A stretch of 64,000 nucleotides of DNA from Nibrella viscosa (GCF_039541875.1 NZ_BAABHB010000001.1:806001-870000), one strand, 5' to 3'. Counted from the stretch's first letter, positions 26,855 through 35,816 are shown. The notes: generated by a model from the sequence alone, not told the origin. Program-made: numbers and translations.

Positions 26855-27940
26855 ATGAAAGAACTACTTGTTGGAAGCATCCTGTTGGGTTGTGCCCTGA
26901 TGGCCGCTTCCTGCCAGCATGAATCAGTAGCCGACGACGCTAAAGTGTTTATGCTGTCGGATACGATGATGAAGCGTATCCGGCTCGATGTAGTGACGAC
27001 TCAGCCGGTGCGTAGTGAACTGACCCTGGTGGGCAAGGTCGTTGCCAACGAAAACCAGGTAATCAAGGTGTATCCGCTCGTCGGCGGAAGTGTGGAGGAG
27101 GTAGGCGTCGAGTTAGGAGACTATGTGCGGAAAGGGCAGAAACTGGCTACCATCCGCTCGGGTGAAGTGGCGGATTTTGAACGGCAGATGATTCAGGCGG
27201 AGTCGGACCTGCTGCTGGCGCAGAAAAACCTGAAAGTGGCCGAAGAGATGTACGAGAGCAAGCTCAGCTCGCAGCGTGAGGTGGTTACGGCCCAGAAAGA
27301 ACTGGAAAAAGCGCAGGCTGAAATGACCCGGATCAAAGAAGTTTTCAAGATTTATGGCCTGGGCAAATCGTCTACATATATCGTAAAAGCCCCCATCGAC
27401 GGTTTTGTCATTGAGAAAAACGTCAACCGCGATATGCAACTGCGTTCCGACAATGCCGATAACCTCTTTACCATCGGTCAGATTAACGATGTGTGGGTAA
27501 TGGCGAACGTCAACGAAGGCGACATTGGCCGGGTAAAATCCGGGATGGAGGCTTCAGTACAGACGCTGAGCTACCCGGATGAAGCTTTCAAGGGTAAGGT
27601 AGACAAAATTTTCAGTGTACTCGACCCCAGCACCAAGGCCATGCCGGTGCGGATACGCCTGAAGAATGAAGGCCTGAAGCTGAAGCCGGAGATGCACGCA
27701 ACCGTGACGCTGCACTACGGCGATGGCGTGCAGATGCCGGCCATTCCGGCGCAGGCGGTGATTTTTGACCGCTCCAAGCATTACGTCATGGTGTTCCGGA
27801 ACCGTACCGATATTGAAACCCGCGAGGTAAGTGTGTTCAAAACGCTGAGCAATACCGCCTACATCAAAGAAGGTTTAAAGCCCGGCGAAAAAATAATCTC
27901 CAAAAACCAGTTGCTGGTGTATAACGCGCTCAACGAATAA
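26855..27940 (+). CDS. RND efflux periplasmic adaptor (membrane fusion) lipoprotein
   Basis: This is an adaptor of 361 residues. The ATG at 26855 gives a lipoprotein signal with a lipobox at LMAASC. Domains follow the usual hairpin order: a lipoyl half-motif (VYPLVGGSVEEVGVELGDYVRKGQ), a coiled-coil hairpin at about residues 95-150, a second lipoyl half (YIVKAPIDGFVIEKNVNRD), a beta barrel and a membrane-proximal domain. It links the CzcA-type pump to the TolC channel. The pump gene starts 2 bp after the stop. It has no extra metal-binding tail, so metal specificity is not shown. Confidence 0.92.
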   Translation: MKELLVGSILLGCALMAASCQHESVADDAKVFMLSDTMMKRIRLDVVTTQPVRSELTLVGKVVANENQVIKVYPLVGGSVEEVGVELGDYVRKGQKLATIRSGEVADFERQMIQAESDLLLAQKNLKVAEEMYESKLSSQREVVTAQKELEKAQAEMTRIKEVFKIYGLGKSSTYIVKAPIDGFVIEKNVNRDMQLRSDNADNLFTIGQINDVWVMANVNEGDIGRVKSGMEASVQTLSYPDEAFKGKVDKIFSVLDPSTKAMPVRIRLKNEGLKLKPEMHATVTLHYGDGVQMPAIPAQAVIFDRSKHYVMVFRNRTDIETREVSVFKTLSNTAYIKEGLKPGEKIISKNQLLVYNALNE

Positions 27941-27942
27941 GC

Positions 27943-30900
27943 ATGAATAAATTCATTCGGGGAATTGTCGGTTTTTCGTTGAAGAATCGCTTCTTCATCT
28001 TTTTCATGACGGCGGTGCTGGTTGTGGCAGGTATTACGAGTTATCTCAATACACCCCTGGAAGCCTTCCCCGACGTTACCAATACCCAGATTATCATTGT
28101 TACGGAATGGAATGGCCGCAGTGCTGAGGAGGTAGAACGGTTTGTAACTGTACCGATTGAGGTGGCCATGAACTCGGTACAGCGCAAAACCAACGTCCGG
28201 TCGGTGACTATGTTTGGTTTGTCGGTCATCAAAATCATTTTTGAGGACGATGTCGAAGACTTTTTTGCCCGGCAGCAGGTCAACAATCAGCTCCGGAACG
28301 TATCCCTGCCGGAAAACGTGGATCCGGAAGTTCAGCCGCCCTACGGCCCAACCGGCGAGATTTTCCGGTACACCCTTGAAAGTGCTAAACTGGATAGCCG
28401 CGAGCTACTGACCCTCCAGAACTGGGTTATCGATCGCCAGCTTCGCAGCGTATCCGGCGTGGCCGATGTGGTGGCGTTTGGCGGCCGGGAAAAGATCTAC
28501 GAGATTCAGGTGAATCCGACCCAACTGGCTAAATACGATATTTCTCCGCTGGAGGTATATCAGGCGGTTACCCGTAGTAATATCAACGTGGGGGGCGATG
28601 TAATCGAGCGCAACGGCCAGGCTTATGTGGTCCGGGGTATTGGTCTGCTGACCTCTATTGCCGACATTGAGAACATTATCATCGAAGAACTGAACGGAAA
28701 CCCGGTGCTGGTTAAAAACGTGGCCCGCGTTGCCGAATCCCAACTGCCCCGCGTGGGTCAGGTGGGCTTAAACGATGAAGATGATGTAGTCGAAGGTATT
28801 GTAGTGATGCGGAAGGGTGAGAACCCAAGTGAGGTGCTAACCCGGGTTAAAGACAAGATCGATGAACTGAATACCCGCGTGCTGCCGACCGGTGTCCGGA
28901 TGGTGACCTTTTACGACCGGGATAACCTGATCGCGTTCTGCACCCGCACGGTGATGCACAACCTCACGGAAGGGATCATTCTGGTGACGGTCTTTGTGTT
29001 TCTGTTTATGGCCGACTGGCGCACTACCGTTATTGTTTCCATTATTATTCCGCTGGCGCTGCTGTTTGCGTTTATGTGTCTCCGTTTGCGAGGCATGTCG
29101 GCCAACCTGCTGTCGATGGGAGCTATCGACTTTGGGATCATCATCGACGGGGCAGTGGTGATGGTTGAAGGCATATTCGTGTCGCTCGATCATCTGGCGC
29201 ACCGCGTCGGTATGGAGCGGTTTAATAAAATGGCCAAAATGGGCCTGATCAAGAAAACCGGAGGGGAACTGGGGAAAGCGGTGTTCTTTTCGAAGCTCAT
29301 CATCATTACCGCCCTTATCCCTATCTTCTCGTTCCAGAAGGTAGAAGGTAAAATGTTCTCTCCACTGGCCTGGACGCTTGGTTTTGCCTTGTTGGGTGCT
29401 CTGATATTTACCCTCACGCTGGTGCCGGTGCTGTGCTCTATGCTGCTGAACCATAATGTTCGGGAAAAGAACAATCCGGTGGTCAATTTTTTCAACCGGA
29501 TTGTCATGGCCGGTTTCCGGTGGTGCTACGCCCGCAAGCCGACAAGTTTTATTGCGGCTCTGCTGTTTATGGGCCTGACGTTCTTCTCGTCTTCTTTCCT
29601 TGGAACAGAGTTTTTGCCCCAATTAAACGAAGGTGCCCTATGGGTAACGGCCGAACTACCGATGAGTATGTCGCTGCCGGAGAGCGTCGACATGTCAAAA
29701 ACAATTCGGCAGGAGCTACAGCGTTTTCCGGAGGTGAAACAGGTGCTGTCGCAGGTAGGCCGCTCCAACGACGGAACGGATCCCAACGGCTTTTACTTTT
29801 GTCAGTTCCAGGTTGATCTGCTGCCTAAAGAAGAATGGAAGCGGAAAATTAGCGTAGAGGACCTGACCGATGAGATGGACAAAAAGCTCCGGAACTACTC
29901 AGGCATTCTGTATAATTACTCCCAGCCAATCATCGACAACGTAGCCGAAGCCGTAGCCGGGTACAAGGCCAGCAACGGAATCAAGATTTTTGGTCCGGAT
30001 ATTTACGAACTGGAGAAATACTCGAAGCAAGTGCAGAAGGCGGTTCAGAATGTGGGAGGCATCCGGGATTTAGGCATTATCCGCAATGTAGGCCAACCGG
30101 AGGTGAGTGTCTTGTTCGACGACCGAAAAATGGCGCTTTACGGCGTCACCACGGCCGATGCCCAGGCGGTTATTGAGATGGCGATCGGCGGGAAGACGGC
30201 TTCGGTACTGTACGAAGGCGAGCGCCGGTTCGACATCCGGCTGCGGTATTCGCCCGAGTATCGTCAGAACGAAGATGATATTACGAAGCTGATGGTGCCC
30301 ACCATGAAAGGCTCCAAAATACCGCTGAAAGAGATTGCGCACATTCAGAAAATAACTGGTCCGGCCTTTATTTACCGCGATTTGAACAAACGCTTTATTG
30401 GAGTGAAATTTTCGGTGCGCGGGCGTGACCTGGGGAGTACCATCGCAGAAGCCCAAAAGCGGGTAGCCCAACACATTAAATTACCCAAAGGCTATTCTAT
30501 TGAATGGGTGGGTGAATTTGAAAATCAGGTGCGAGCCACCAAACGGCTGGGTCAGGTGGTGCCCATCAGTCTGGCAGCCATCTTTGTAATCTTGTTCATC
30601 ACCTTCGGCAACACCAAAGATGCCGGTCTGGTACTTATCAACGTGCCGTTTGCTCTGATTGGTGGTATTCTGGCCCTGCATATTACGGGCATGAACTTCG
30701 GTATTTCGGCCGGCGTAGGCTTTATTGCCCTGTTTGGCATTTGTGTGCAGAATGGTGTTATTCTGATTTCAGTATTCAACAAAAATAGGGGCGCTAAACT
30801 GCCGCTTGACGATGCTATTCGGGAGGGAGTGCAGTCGCGCATCCGGCCGGTAGTCATGACCGCGCTGATGGCGGCTATTGGTCTGCTGCCGGCGGCTGTT

Positions 30901-31062
30901 TCGACCGGGATCGGCTCGGAAACGCAGAAACCACTGGCTATCGTAGTAATTGGTGGGCTGGTCACAGCTACCGTGCTGACGCTGCTGATTTTCCCGATAA
31001 TCTACCGGTTCTTTTACCGGAGAGAAGCTGCCAAAGTGTATGAAAAACCGGAGTTGGTATAG
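27943..31062 (+). CDS. CzcA/CusA-family RND efflux pump
   Basis: This is an inner-membrane transporter of 1039 residues, normal for the heavy-metal efflux branch of RND pumps. It begins with a membrane helix followed by the typical TPLEAFPDVTN region. The proton-relay signature of membrane helix 4 is DFGIIIDGAVVMVEG, matching the DFGxxxDGA form of the HME family rather than the drug-export branch. Twelve membrane segments and two large periplasmic loops are present. The ion exported could be a divalent cation or copper; the sequence alone does not decide. It is the last protein gene of the operon, followed by a further set of operator repeats. Confidence 0.93.
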   Translation: MNKFIRGIVGFSLKNRFFIFFMTAVLVVAGITSYLNTPLEAFPDVTNTQIIIVTEWNGRSAEEVERFVTVPIEVAMNSVQRKTNVRSVTMFGLSVIKIIFEDDVEDFFARQQVNNQLRNVSLPENVDPEVQPPYGPTGEIFRYTLESAKLDSRELLTLQNWVIDRQLRSVSGVADVVAFGGREKIYEIQVNPTQLAKYDISPLEVYQAVTRSNINVGGDVIERNGQAYVVRGIGLLTSIADIENIIIEELNGNPVLVKNVARVAESQLPRVGQVGLNDEDDVVEGIVVMRKGENPSEVLTRVKDKIDELNTRVLPTGVRMVTFYDRDNLIAFCTRTVMHNLTEGIILVTVFVFLFMADWRTTVIVSIIIPLALLFAFMCLRLRGMSANLLSMGAIDFGIIIDGAVVMVEGIFVSLDHLAHRVGMERFNKMAKMGLIKKTGGELGKAVFFSKLIIITALIPIFSFQKVEGKMFSPLAWTLGFALLGALIFTLTLVPVLCSMLLNHNVREKNNPVVNFFNRIVMAGFRWCYARKPTSFIAALLFMGLTFFSSSFLGTEFLPQLNEGALWVTAELPMSMSLPESVDMSKTIRQELQRFPEVKQVLSQVGRSNDGTDPNGFYFCQFQVDLLPKEEWKRKISVEDLTDEMDKKLRNYSGILYNYSQPIIDNVAEAVAGYKASNGIKIFGPDIYELEKYSKQVQKAVQNVGGIRDLGIIRNVGQPEVSVLFDDRKMALYGVTTADAQAVIEMAIGGKTASVLYEGERRFDIRLRYSPEYRQNEDDITKLMVPTMKGSKIPLKEIAHIQKITGPAFIYRDLNKRFIGVKFSVRGRDLGSTIAEAQKRVAQHIKLPKGYSIEWVGEFENQVRATKRLGQVVPISLAAIFVILFITFGNTKDAGLVLINVPFALIGGILALHITGMNFGISAGVGFIALFGICVQNGVILISVFNKNRGAKLPLDDAIREGVQSRIRPVVMTALMAAIGLLPAAVSTGIGSETQKPLAIVVIGGLVTATVLTLLIFPIIYRFFYRREAAKVYEKPELV

Positions 31063-31086
31063 GGGGCAGAAATACCACCTGGTAAT

Positions 31087-31142
31087 CTAATTTTATTCTA
31101 ATTTTATTCTAAGCTTATTCCAAGTATAATCACGTACCTTTC
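31087..31142 (+). promoter_or_regulatory. Orphan promoter with four phased CTAA repeats
   Basis: CTAA at 31087, 31098 and 31109 and CCAA at 31120 form four units of exactly 11 bp (CTAATTTTATT twice, then CTAAGCTTATT). TACCTTTC at 31135-31142 is the probable -7 box, starting 15 bp after the start of the last unit. No protein gene begins within the next 200 bp before a strong terminator. Confidence 0.65.
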
Positions 31143-31147
31143 GGCAA

Positions 31148-31301
31148 CAGTTAGGCGTACAAAATTTAAGTGAGCGTTTAATAACAGTAACACATCGCCG
31201 GACTTCCATTTCGGCGGTACTACTCGAAAAGGGTTGAGTTTAGGTTACGTTAATCCAGGATTATCGAATAGCCATCCCCACTAGTGGATGGCTATTTTTT
31301 T
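31148..31301 (+). ncRNA. Candidate small RNA of about 150 nt
   Basis: The stretch runs from the expected start site of the orphan CTAA-repeat promoter to a strong intrinsic terminator at 31267-31301. It has no ATG-initiated open frame of note; the longest TTG-initiated frame is 17 codons. I infer an Hfq-independent or otherwise uncharacterised small RNA controlled by the efflux response regulator, by analogy with regulator-driven RNAs such as those of the Cpx system. The alternative is a regulated leader of the thioesterase gene with an attenuator. The 5' end is estimated, not observed. Confidence 0.45.
31267..31301 (+). terminator. Strong intrinsic terminator
   Basis: AATAGCCATCC (31267-31277) and GGATGGCTATT (31286-31296) are perfect 11-bp arms, and T31295 to T31301 form a seven-base T-run. 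It stands between the efflux region and the thioesterase gene. Confidence 0.88.
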
Positions 31302-31346
31302 GCCCCTGAATGCCGTAGTTTTGCAACAACTAAGCACTTCATTCGA

Positions 31347-31862
31347 ATGCCACAACCCAAACATGCCCATGAATCCCTGACGGTGATGACCGAAATGGTT
31401 CTGCCGAACGATACCAACACCTTAAATAACCTGATGGGCGGCCGCCTGTTGCACTGGATGGATATTGCGGCTGCCATTGCCGCCCAGAAACACTCCAACC
31501 GGACCGTTGTTACGGCTTCCGTCGATAATGTCTCTTTCTCCGAACCCATCAAACTGGGTAATATCGTGACCATGAAGGCGCAGGTCACGCGGGCCTTCAA
31601 CTCCTCAATGGAGGTATTTATCGAGGTCTGGGCCGAAGATATTCCGGCCGGTGTGCGAGTCAGTACCAACCGTGCCTACTATACGTTTGTAGCCGTCGAC
31701 CAGAGCGGCCGGCCCATTGAAGTGCCGCAGGTAATTCCCGACAACGACGAAGAACACGCCCGCTTTGCCAGTGCCCTGCGTCGGCGTCAGCTCCGTCTGA
31801 TACTCGCCGGCCGCATGAAACCCCAGGAAGCTACCGAACTCCGGGCCCTTCTGGAAAATTAA
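31347..31862 (+). CDS. Acyl-CoA thioesterase (hot-dog fold, YciA/ACOT type)
   Basis: This is a protein of 171 residues that hydrolyses acyl-CoA to free acid and CoA. The ATG at 31347 is chosen over an upstream in-frame start lying in the terminator region. Family motifs are LPNDTNTLNNLMGGRLLHWMDIAAAIAA, here split as LPNDTNTLNNLMGG and LLHWMDIAAAIAA, and VDNVSFSEPIKLGNIV, which match the ACOT hot-dog helix and catalytic strand. TAGTTTTG at 31316-31323 could be its -7 box. It is convergent with the NTF2-like gene; an imperfect inverted repeat fills the gap. Confidence 0.9.
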   Translation: MPQPKHAHESLTVMTEMVLPNDTNTLNNLMGGRLLHWMDIAAAIAAQKHSNRTVVTASVDNVSFSEPIKLGNIVTMKAQVTRAFNSSMEVFIEVWAEDIPAGVRVSTNRAYYTFVAVDQSGRPIEVPQVIPDNDEEHARFASALRRRQLRLILAGRMKPQEATELRALLEN

Positions 31863-31863
31863 G

Positions 31864-31934
31864 AGTTATGAGTGATGAGTTAAGAGGATTCGGTCGCCCG
31901 ATAGCGAAGGCTTTTTAAGTCGTCACTTATCACT
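31864..31934. repeat. Imperfect inverted repeat between convergent genes
   Basis: A 20-nt arm at 31864-31883 (AGTTATGAGTGATGAGTTAA) pairs with 31915-31934 at 16 of 20 positions, with a 31-nt loop. The right arm runs into the last codons of the NTF2-like gene. It may act as a two-way transcript end. Confidence 0.6.
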
Positions 31935-32355
31935 GATTCACCCGAAGTGACTGCCAGGCTACCAGTTTCCAGTCGTTACCCCGTTTGAGATATACATCCG
32001 TGTAGCGGAGGTTCATAGTCCGGGTTTCGTTGTTGCTGGTGACCTTTACGGCTGCCAGCCCGTTGATTATAGCTGTATTGCCGTAGACGCGTACCGTTTG
32101 CTCCTGTACATCGATGGCCTCGTATTTGGTTTTGCCGTCTTTTAGCGACTGAATGAAAGTTTGCTTGCTGTCGGTGTTGCCGCTGGAGTGGGTATAGGTC
32201 AGGTCGTTGTCCAGAACCTGCTCCAAAACAGCAAAGTTATTGGTAACCTGGGCGGAGAACCGCTTCTGTTCGGCATCCCGGACGGCTTGCTCCGCCGATT
32301 GTGCCCGAACAACCTGTACAAAAAAGGGTAAAACTAAGAGTAGTAAATAGCGCAT
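31930..32355 (-). CDS. Secreted NTF2-like (DUF4440/SnoaL type) protein
   Basis: This is a protein of 141 residues. The ATG at 32355 opens a signal peptide (YLLLLVLPFFVQVVRAQ). The rest is a small cone-shaped NTF2-like fold (AVRDAEQKRFSAQVTNNFAVLEQVLDND, here read as AEQKRFSAQ and VLEQVLDNDLTYTHSSG; DWKLVAWQSLRV at the end), matching DUF4440 proteins. Such domains bind small molecules or act as enzymes; none can be named here. It lies 56 bp after GH32 on the same strand. Confidence 0.8.
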   Translation of the reverse strand: MRYLLLLVLPFFVQVVRAQSAEQAVRDAEQKRFSAQVTNNFAVLEQVLDNDLTYTHSSGNTDSKQTFIQSLKDGKTKYEAIDVQEQTVRVYGNTAIINGLAAVKVTSNNETRTMNLRYTDVYLKRGNDWKLVAWQSLRVNQ

Positions 32356-32411
32356 GGGATTGGTTTTGGGGTTTAATGAATATAGCAAATCAGTGTTTCC
32401 TGTAATGTTTG

Positions 32412-33935
32412 TTATTTCCTCCAAACTGAGTCAACTTTCCGGATGGTTACTGACCGCAGGCAGTTGCCGAAGAACTCGATGCCCTGGCTGGTCTGCTTCG
32501 GGAAAATCAGGTTGGTCATGGTAACTTTTCCATCGTTGGCAAAGATTTCTACCGACGAGCGGTCTACCCAGATCTGAAGCTGAATGCGCCCGGGCGCACT
32601 GGGCACGTTTGCCTGTGGCTCGGGTTGCAGGGGCGCGGTAAAGCGGCCGGTAAATTCTTTTTTAAAGTTGACCTGTCCGGAGTTTGTGCGATCTACGTAA
32701 AGCTGTTTACCGCCGGTTTTATACCCGATTACCGTTTCTTCGCCATCGCCTTTCCGGACTTTTACGCCAAAATCTTCGGTCACGTCGGCGATCAGGGTGA
32801 GCACATAACTGTCGCCGGTAATTCTGTTTTTACGGATACTTTCGTTGAGCTGACTCAGCTCGATACCCCGCCACTGAAACGCATCTGAAGCCAGTTGGTT
32901 CAGTTCGGCTACGGGGCGCTGACGGAGTTCGTAACGGTTTCCAACGTTTACCAGCCGGAGTTCGCGGGGCAGCGTCATTGCACCCCGGAAGGGGGTGGTC
33001 GGGATGTCGTTGGCGTACTGCCAGTTATTCATCCAGCCGATGCTCACCCGACGCGGGGTATTGTTGTAAGTAATGGCTGCGTAATAATCTTTGCCGTAAT
33101 CCAGGAAACGCACATCGCTATGCCGGCTGGTAAAGGTCTTGCCGTCGAAATCACCGATGAAATACTGCATACCGGAGCCGCCGGCCGGAGCACCGCCACC
33201 CATCGACATCAGCAGAACCCATTTTTTTTCGGTTGTACCGTCAACGGGGAGCTCAAGCAGGTCGGGGCATTCCCAGATCGTGGCCGGCGTAGTGGCGGAG
33301 GTAAACTCGCTCAGCCGCTCCCAGTTCTTCAGGTTGCGGGAGCCGTAGATCAGCAGTTTGTTTTCTTTGGGCAGCACCACGGCCATGATCCAGCGTTTGG
33401 TGGGCTCGTGCCAGAACACTTTCGGGTCACGAAAATCTTTTTGCTTCAGGTCAATGACCGGGTTGCCGGCGTATTTGGTCCAGGTGCGGCCTTTGTCGAG
33501 GCTGAAAGCCAGGTGCTGGCTCTGGTTGAGGCCTTCCTGATGGCCGGTATAAATGGCCACCATCGGCACCAGGCCATTCTTGCCGAAACCGCTGGTGTTG
33601 TTCTGATCCACTACGCAACTGCCCGAAAAGATCATGGTGCCGTTTTCTTCCGCAATAGCCGGGGGTAACTCAGTCCAATGCACCAGATCCCGGCTCACCG
33701 CATGGCCCCATGTCATATGCCCCCACCGGATACCGAACGGATTGTGCTGGTAAAACAGGTGGTACTCGCCATCGTGGTACACCAGCCCGTTAGGGTCGTT
33801 GATCCAGTTCGCTTTGGGCGAAAAATGGTATTGCGGCCGCAGGGCCTGGGCATAGGTGGTGTCGGTCCGCTGCGCCATCAGCGATGATGCCGTCAAAATA
33901 AACACCAGCAGGCAAAGCAGTCGTGCGATATACAT
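32412..33935 (-). CDS. Secreted GH32 fructan hydrolase (levanase/invertase type)
   Basis: This is an exported glycosidase of 507 residues that cleaves beta-fructosyl linkages. A signal peptide covers residues 1-22. The three catalytic motifs are present: WINDPNG with nucleophile D47, FRDPKVFW (transition-state Asp), and WECPDL with the acid/base Glu. A beta-sandwich ends the protein (VDRSSVEIFANDG, typical of GH32). No SusC/SusD pair is nearby, which is unusual for a Bacteroidota fructan locus. It lies 19 bp downstream of metF on the same strand, so it may be co-transcribed with it. Confidence 0.93.
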   Translation of the reverse strand: MYIARLLCLLVFILTASSLMAQRTDTTYAQALRPQYHFSPKANWINDPNGLVYHDGEYHLFYQHNPFGIRWGHMTWGHAVSRDLVHWTELPPAIAEENGTMIFSGSCVVDQNNTSGFGKNGLVPMVAIYTGHQEGLNQSQHLAFSLDKGRTWTKYAGNPVIDLKQKDFRDPKVFWHEPTKRWIMAVVLPKENKLLIYGSRNLKNWERLSEFTSATTPATIWECPDLLELPVDGTTEKKWVLLMSMGGGAPAGGSGMQYFIGDFDGKTFTSRHSDVRFLDYGKDYYAAITYNNTPRRVSIGWMNNWQYANDIPTTPFRGAMTLPRELRLVNVGNRYELRQRPVAELNQLASDAFQWRGIELSQLNESIRKNRITGDSYVLTLIADVTEDFGVKVRKGDGEETVIGYKTGGKQLYVDRTNSGQVNFKKEFTGRFTAPLQPEPQANVPSAPGRIQLQIWVDRSSVEIFANDGKVTMTNLIFPKQTSQGIEFFGNCLRSVTIRKVDSVWRK

Positions 33936-33954
33936 AGGGTCAGGAATAGAGGGC

Positions 33955-34914
33955 TCAGAACAATTCGCGGGCAATCTTCACAATATTGTCCGATTTGCCC
34001 ATCGTGTAAAAGTGGAGCACCGGCACCCCGGCGGCCATCAGCTCCCGGCTCTGCTGGATAGACCAATCGATGCCCACCTGCCGGGCCTGTTCGTCGTTCT
34101 CGCAGGCCTCCACCGCCTTTACCAGCTCCTCCGGCATCTCCAGATAAAAAATCTTCGGCAGCACCGTTAGTTGCCTGCGGGTGCTCAGCGGTTTCAGACC
34201 CGGAATAATGGGTACGTTGATGCCCGCCTGCCGGCATTTATCGACAAAGTCGAAGAACTTCCGGTTGTCGAAAAACATTTGCGTCACAATGTAATCGGCA
34301 CCTTTATCAACCTTCTGTTTCAGGTAGTTGAAATCAGTAGTATGATCGGCCGCTTCGAAGTGTTTCTCCGGGTATCCGGCCACACCGATACAGAAGTTAC
34401 TGCACGACAGGGCGGTATCGCCTTCGTGCAGGTAAATGCCTTTGTTCATGTTGCAAACCTGCTCCACCAGTTCACTGGCGTAGGAGTAGCCGTTTTCTTT
34501 GGGCTTAAAGGTGTTGAACGGCTTGGCCGGATCGCCACGCAGCACCAGCACATTATCAATGCCCAGGTAGTGCAGGTCGATCAGGAAGTCTTCCGTTTCT
34601 TCGCGGGAGAAGCCCCCGCAAAGCACGTGCGGTACCGGATCGACGTTGAAGCGGTGCATAATAGCCGAGCAGATACCCACCGTACCGGGGCGCTTGCGGG
34701 TAACAATCTTTTTGATGGTGCCGTCGGGCATTGGCCTTTCTATGTACTCTTCACGGTGATAGGTTACATCAATAAACGGCGGTTTGAACTCCATCAAGGG
34801 CTCAATGTTGTCCAGCAGATTTTTCAAATTATCTCCCTTAATTGGGGGGATAACTTCAATAGAAAAAATCGGTTTGCCGGTAGCGTTACGGATATGGTCG
34901 GTAATCTTGGTCAT
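33955..34914 (-). CDS. metF: 5,10-methylenetetrahydrofolate reductase
   Basis: This is a protein of 319 residues that reduces methylenetetrahydrofolate to methyltetrahydrofolate with FAD for methionine synthesis. It is a TIM barrel with FSIEVIPP at the N-terminus, VLVLRGDP in the middle, and QMFFDNRKFFDFV and PIIPGLKPLS in the second half, all standard MetF signatures. Its start overlaps the PAP2 gene stop by 4 bp (ATGA), which indicates coupling to an otherwise unrelated gene. Nothing suggests local methionine regulation. Confidence 0.96.
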   Translation of the reverse strand: MTKITDHIRNATGKPIFSIEVIPPIKGDNLKNLLDNIEPLMEFKPPFIDVTYHREEYIERPMPDGTIKKIVTRKRPGTVGICSAIMHRFNVDPVPHVLCGGFSREETEDFLIDLHYLGIDNVLVLRGDPAKPFNTFKPKENGYSYASELVEQVCNMNKGIYLHEGDTALSCSNFCIGVAGYPEKHFEAADHTTDFNYLKQKVDKGADYIVTQMFFDNRKFFDFVDKCRQAGINVPIIPGLKPLSTRRQLTVLPKIFYLEMPEELVKAVEACENDEQARQVGIDWSIQQSRELMAAGVPVLHFYTMGKSDNIVKIARELF

Positions 34915-35816
34915 TTTTGGTTTGGTATGGCAATGGTTTTCTGGTATCCGGGTTCCGGCAGCCGGATAGGCTGCCGGCCTGTAAAATTAACAGAATTAAG
35001 ATTGATGCTTACATAGAGGCCGCTGGCAGTGCCGTTGGTCCAGGGCTCAACTGTCAGTCGACGGAACACTTCCGAGCGGTTCTTCACCTGATGCAGTTTA
35101 GGAATACCCCAGCCTATGAGGGAGCCGAACGCGGCACCGGCCAGCAGATCGGTGGGGTAGTGGCGGCCGGCTGCGTACCGCAGGTAGGCCGTAGCGGTTG
35201 CCAGCGTGAGTGTTCCGGTCCAGACGACCGGCTTCAGCCGCGAGTCCGGAAAATAATGCCGGAAAACCTCGGAGGCAAACACCGCAGACGCAAAGGCATT
35301 GGCCGTATGCCCGGAGAAAAAAGACCGGCGGGCATCTTTTATTTCTTTTTCGGCCAGCGGCACATCCGGGTTGTACAGAAATGGCCGGTTGCGTCGCACC
35401 CCGTTCTTAATTGACCGCTGAATGCCGTTGTTCAGGGCCAGCGTTTCGATGAACATCAGAGGCACCACCGTCCAGTCGTCGCGTTTGATAGTGGGCAGCC
35501 ACACCAGACCGACTGAGCCAAGACTGCCCAATAAGGTTAAATCACTCGCTAATTTGGCACTGGGCGACCAGTTGTAGGTGGCACTCCGGTCAAATGGTTT
35601 GATATTCAGTCGGTTCAGGTTAATAATTTCGTCTTCCTGAAGGGGGAGCAGGCTCAGGCCCAGACCGTAGGATGTACCTATTGTAACCGCACTCGCTCCC
35701 AGCAGAATGGCTTCTTTTTTCCAGGCAAGCCGGTAAGGCGACTGGCTCCAGCCGGTGAGGGCCCATAAGGTGAAAACAAGGGAGACAATGAATCTGGGCG
35801 TGGTTGTTTGTTGCAT
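34911..35816 (-). CDS. PAP2-family membrane phosphatase
   Basis: This is a protein of 301 residues with an N-terminal signal-like helix. The PAP2 signature is complete: KNGVRRNRP (K-x6-RP), SFFSGHTANAFASA (SGH) and AGRHYPTDLLAGA (R-x-H and D). Such enzymes dephosphorylate lipid phosphates or undecaprenyl pyrophosphate. It starts 10 bp after the helicase gene and overlaps metF by 4 bp, so a multi-gene transcript is likely although the functions are unrelated. Confidence 0.9.
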   Translation of the reverse strand: MQQTTTPRFIVSLVFTLWALTGWSQSPYRLAWKKEAILLGASAVTIGTSYGLGLSLLPLQEDEIINLNRLNIKPFDRSATYNWSPSAKLASDLTLLGSLGSVGLVWLPTIKRDDWTVVPLMFIETLALNNGIQRSIKNGVRRNRPFLYNPDVPLAEKEIKDARRSFFSGHTANAFASAVFASEVFRHYFPDSRLKPVVWTGTLTLATATAYLRYAAGRHYPTDLLAGAAFGSLIGWGIPKLHQVKNRSEVFRRLTVEPWTNGTASGLYVSINLNSVNFTGRQPIRLPEPGYQKTIAIPNQK

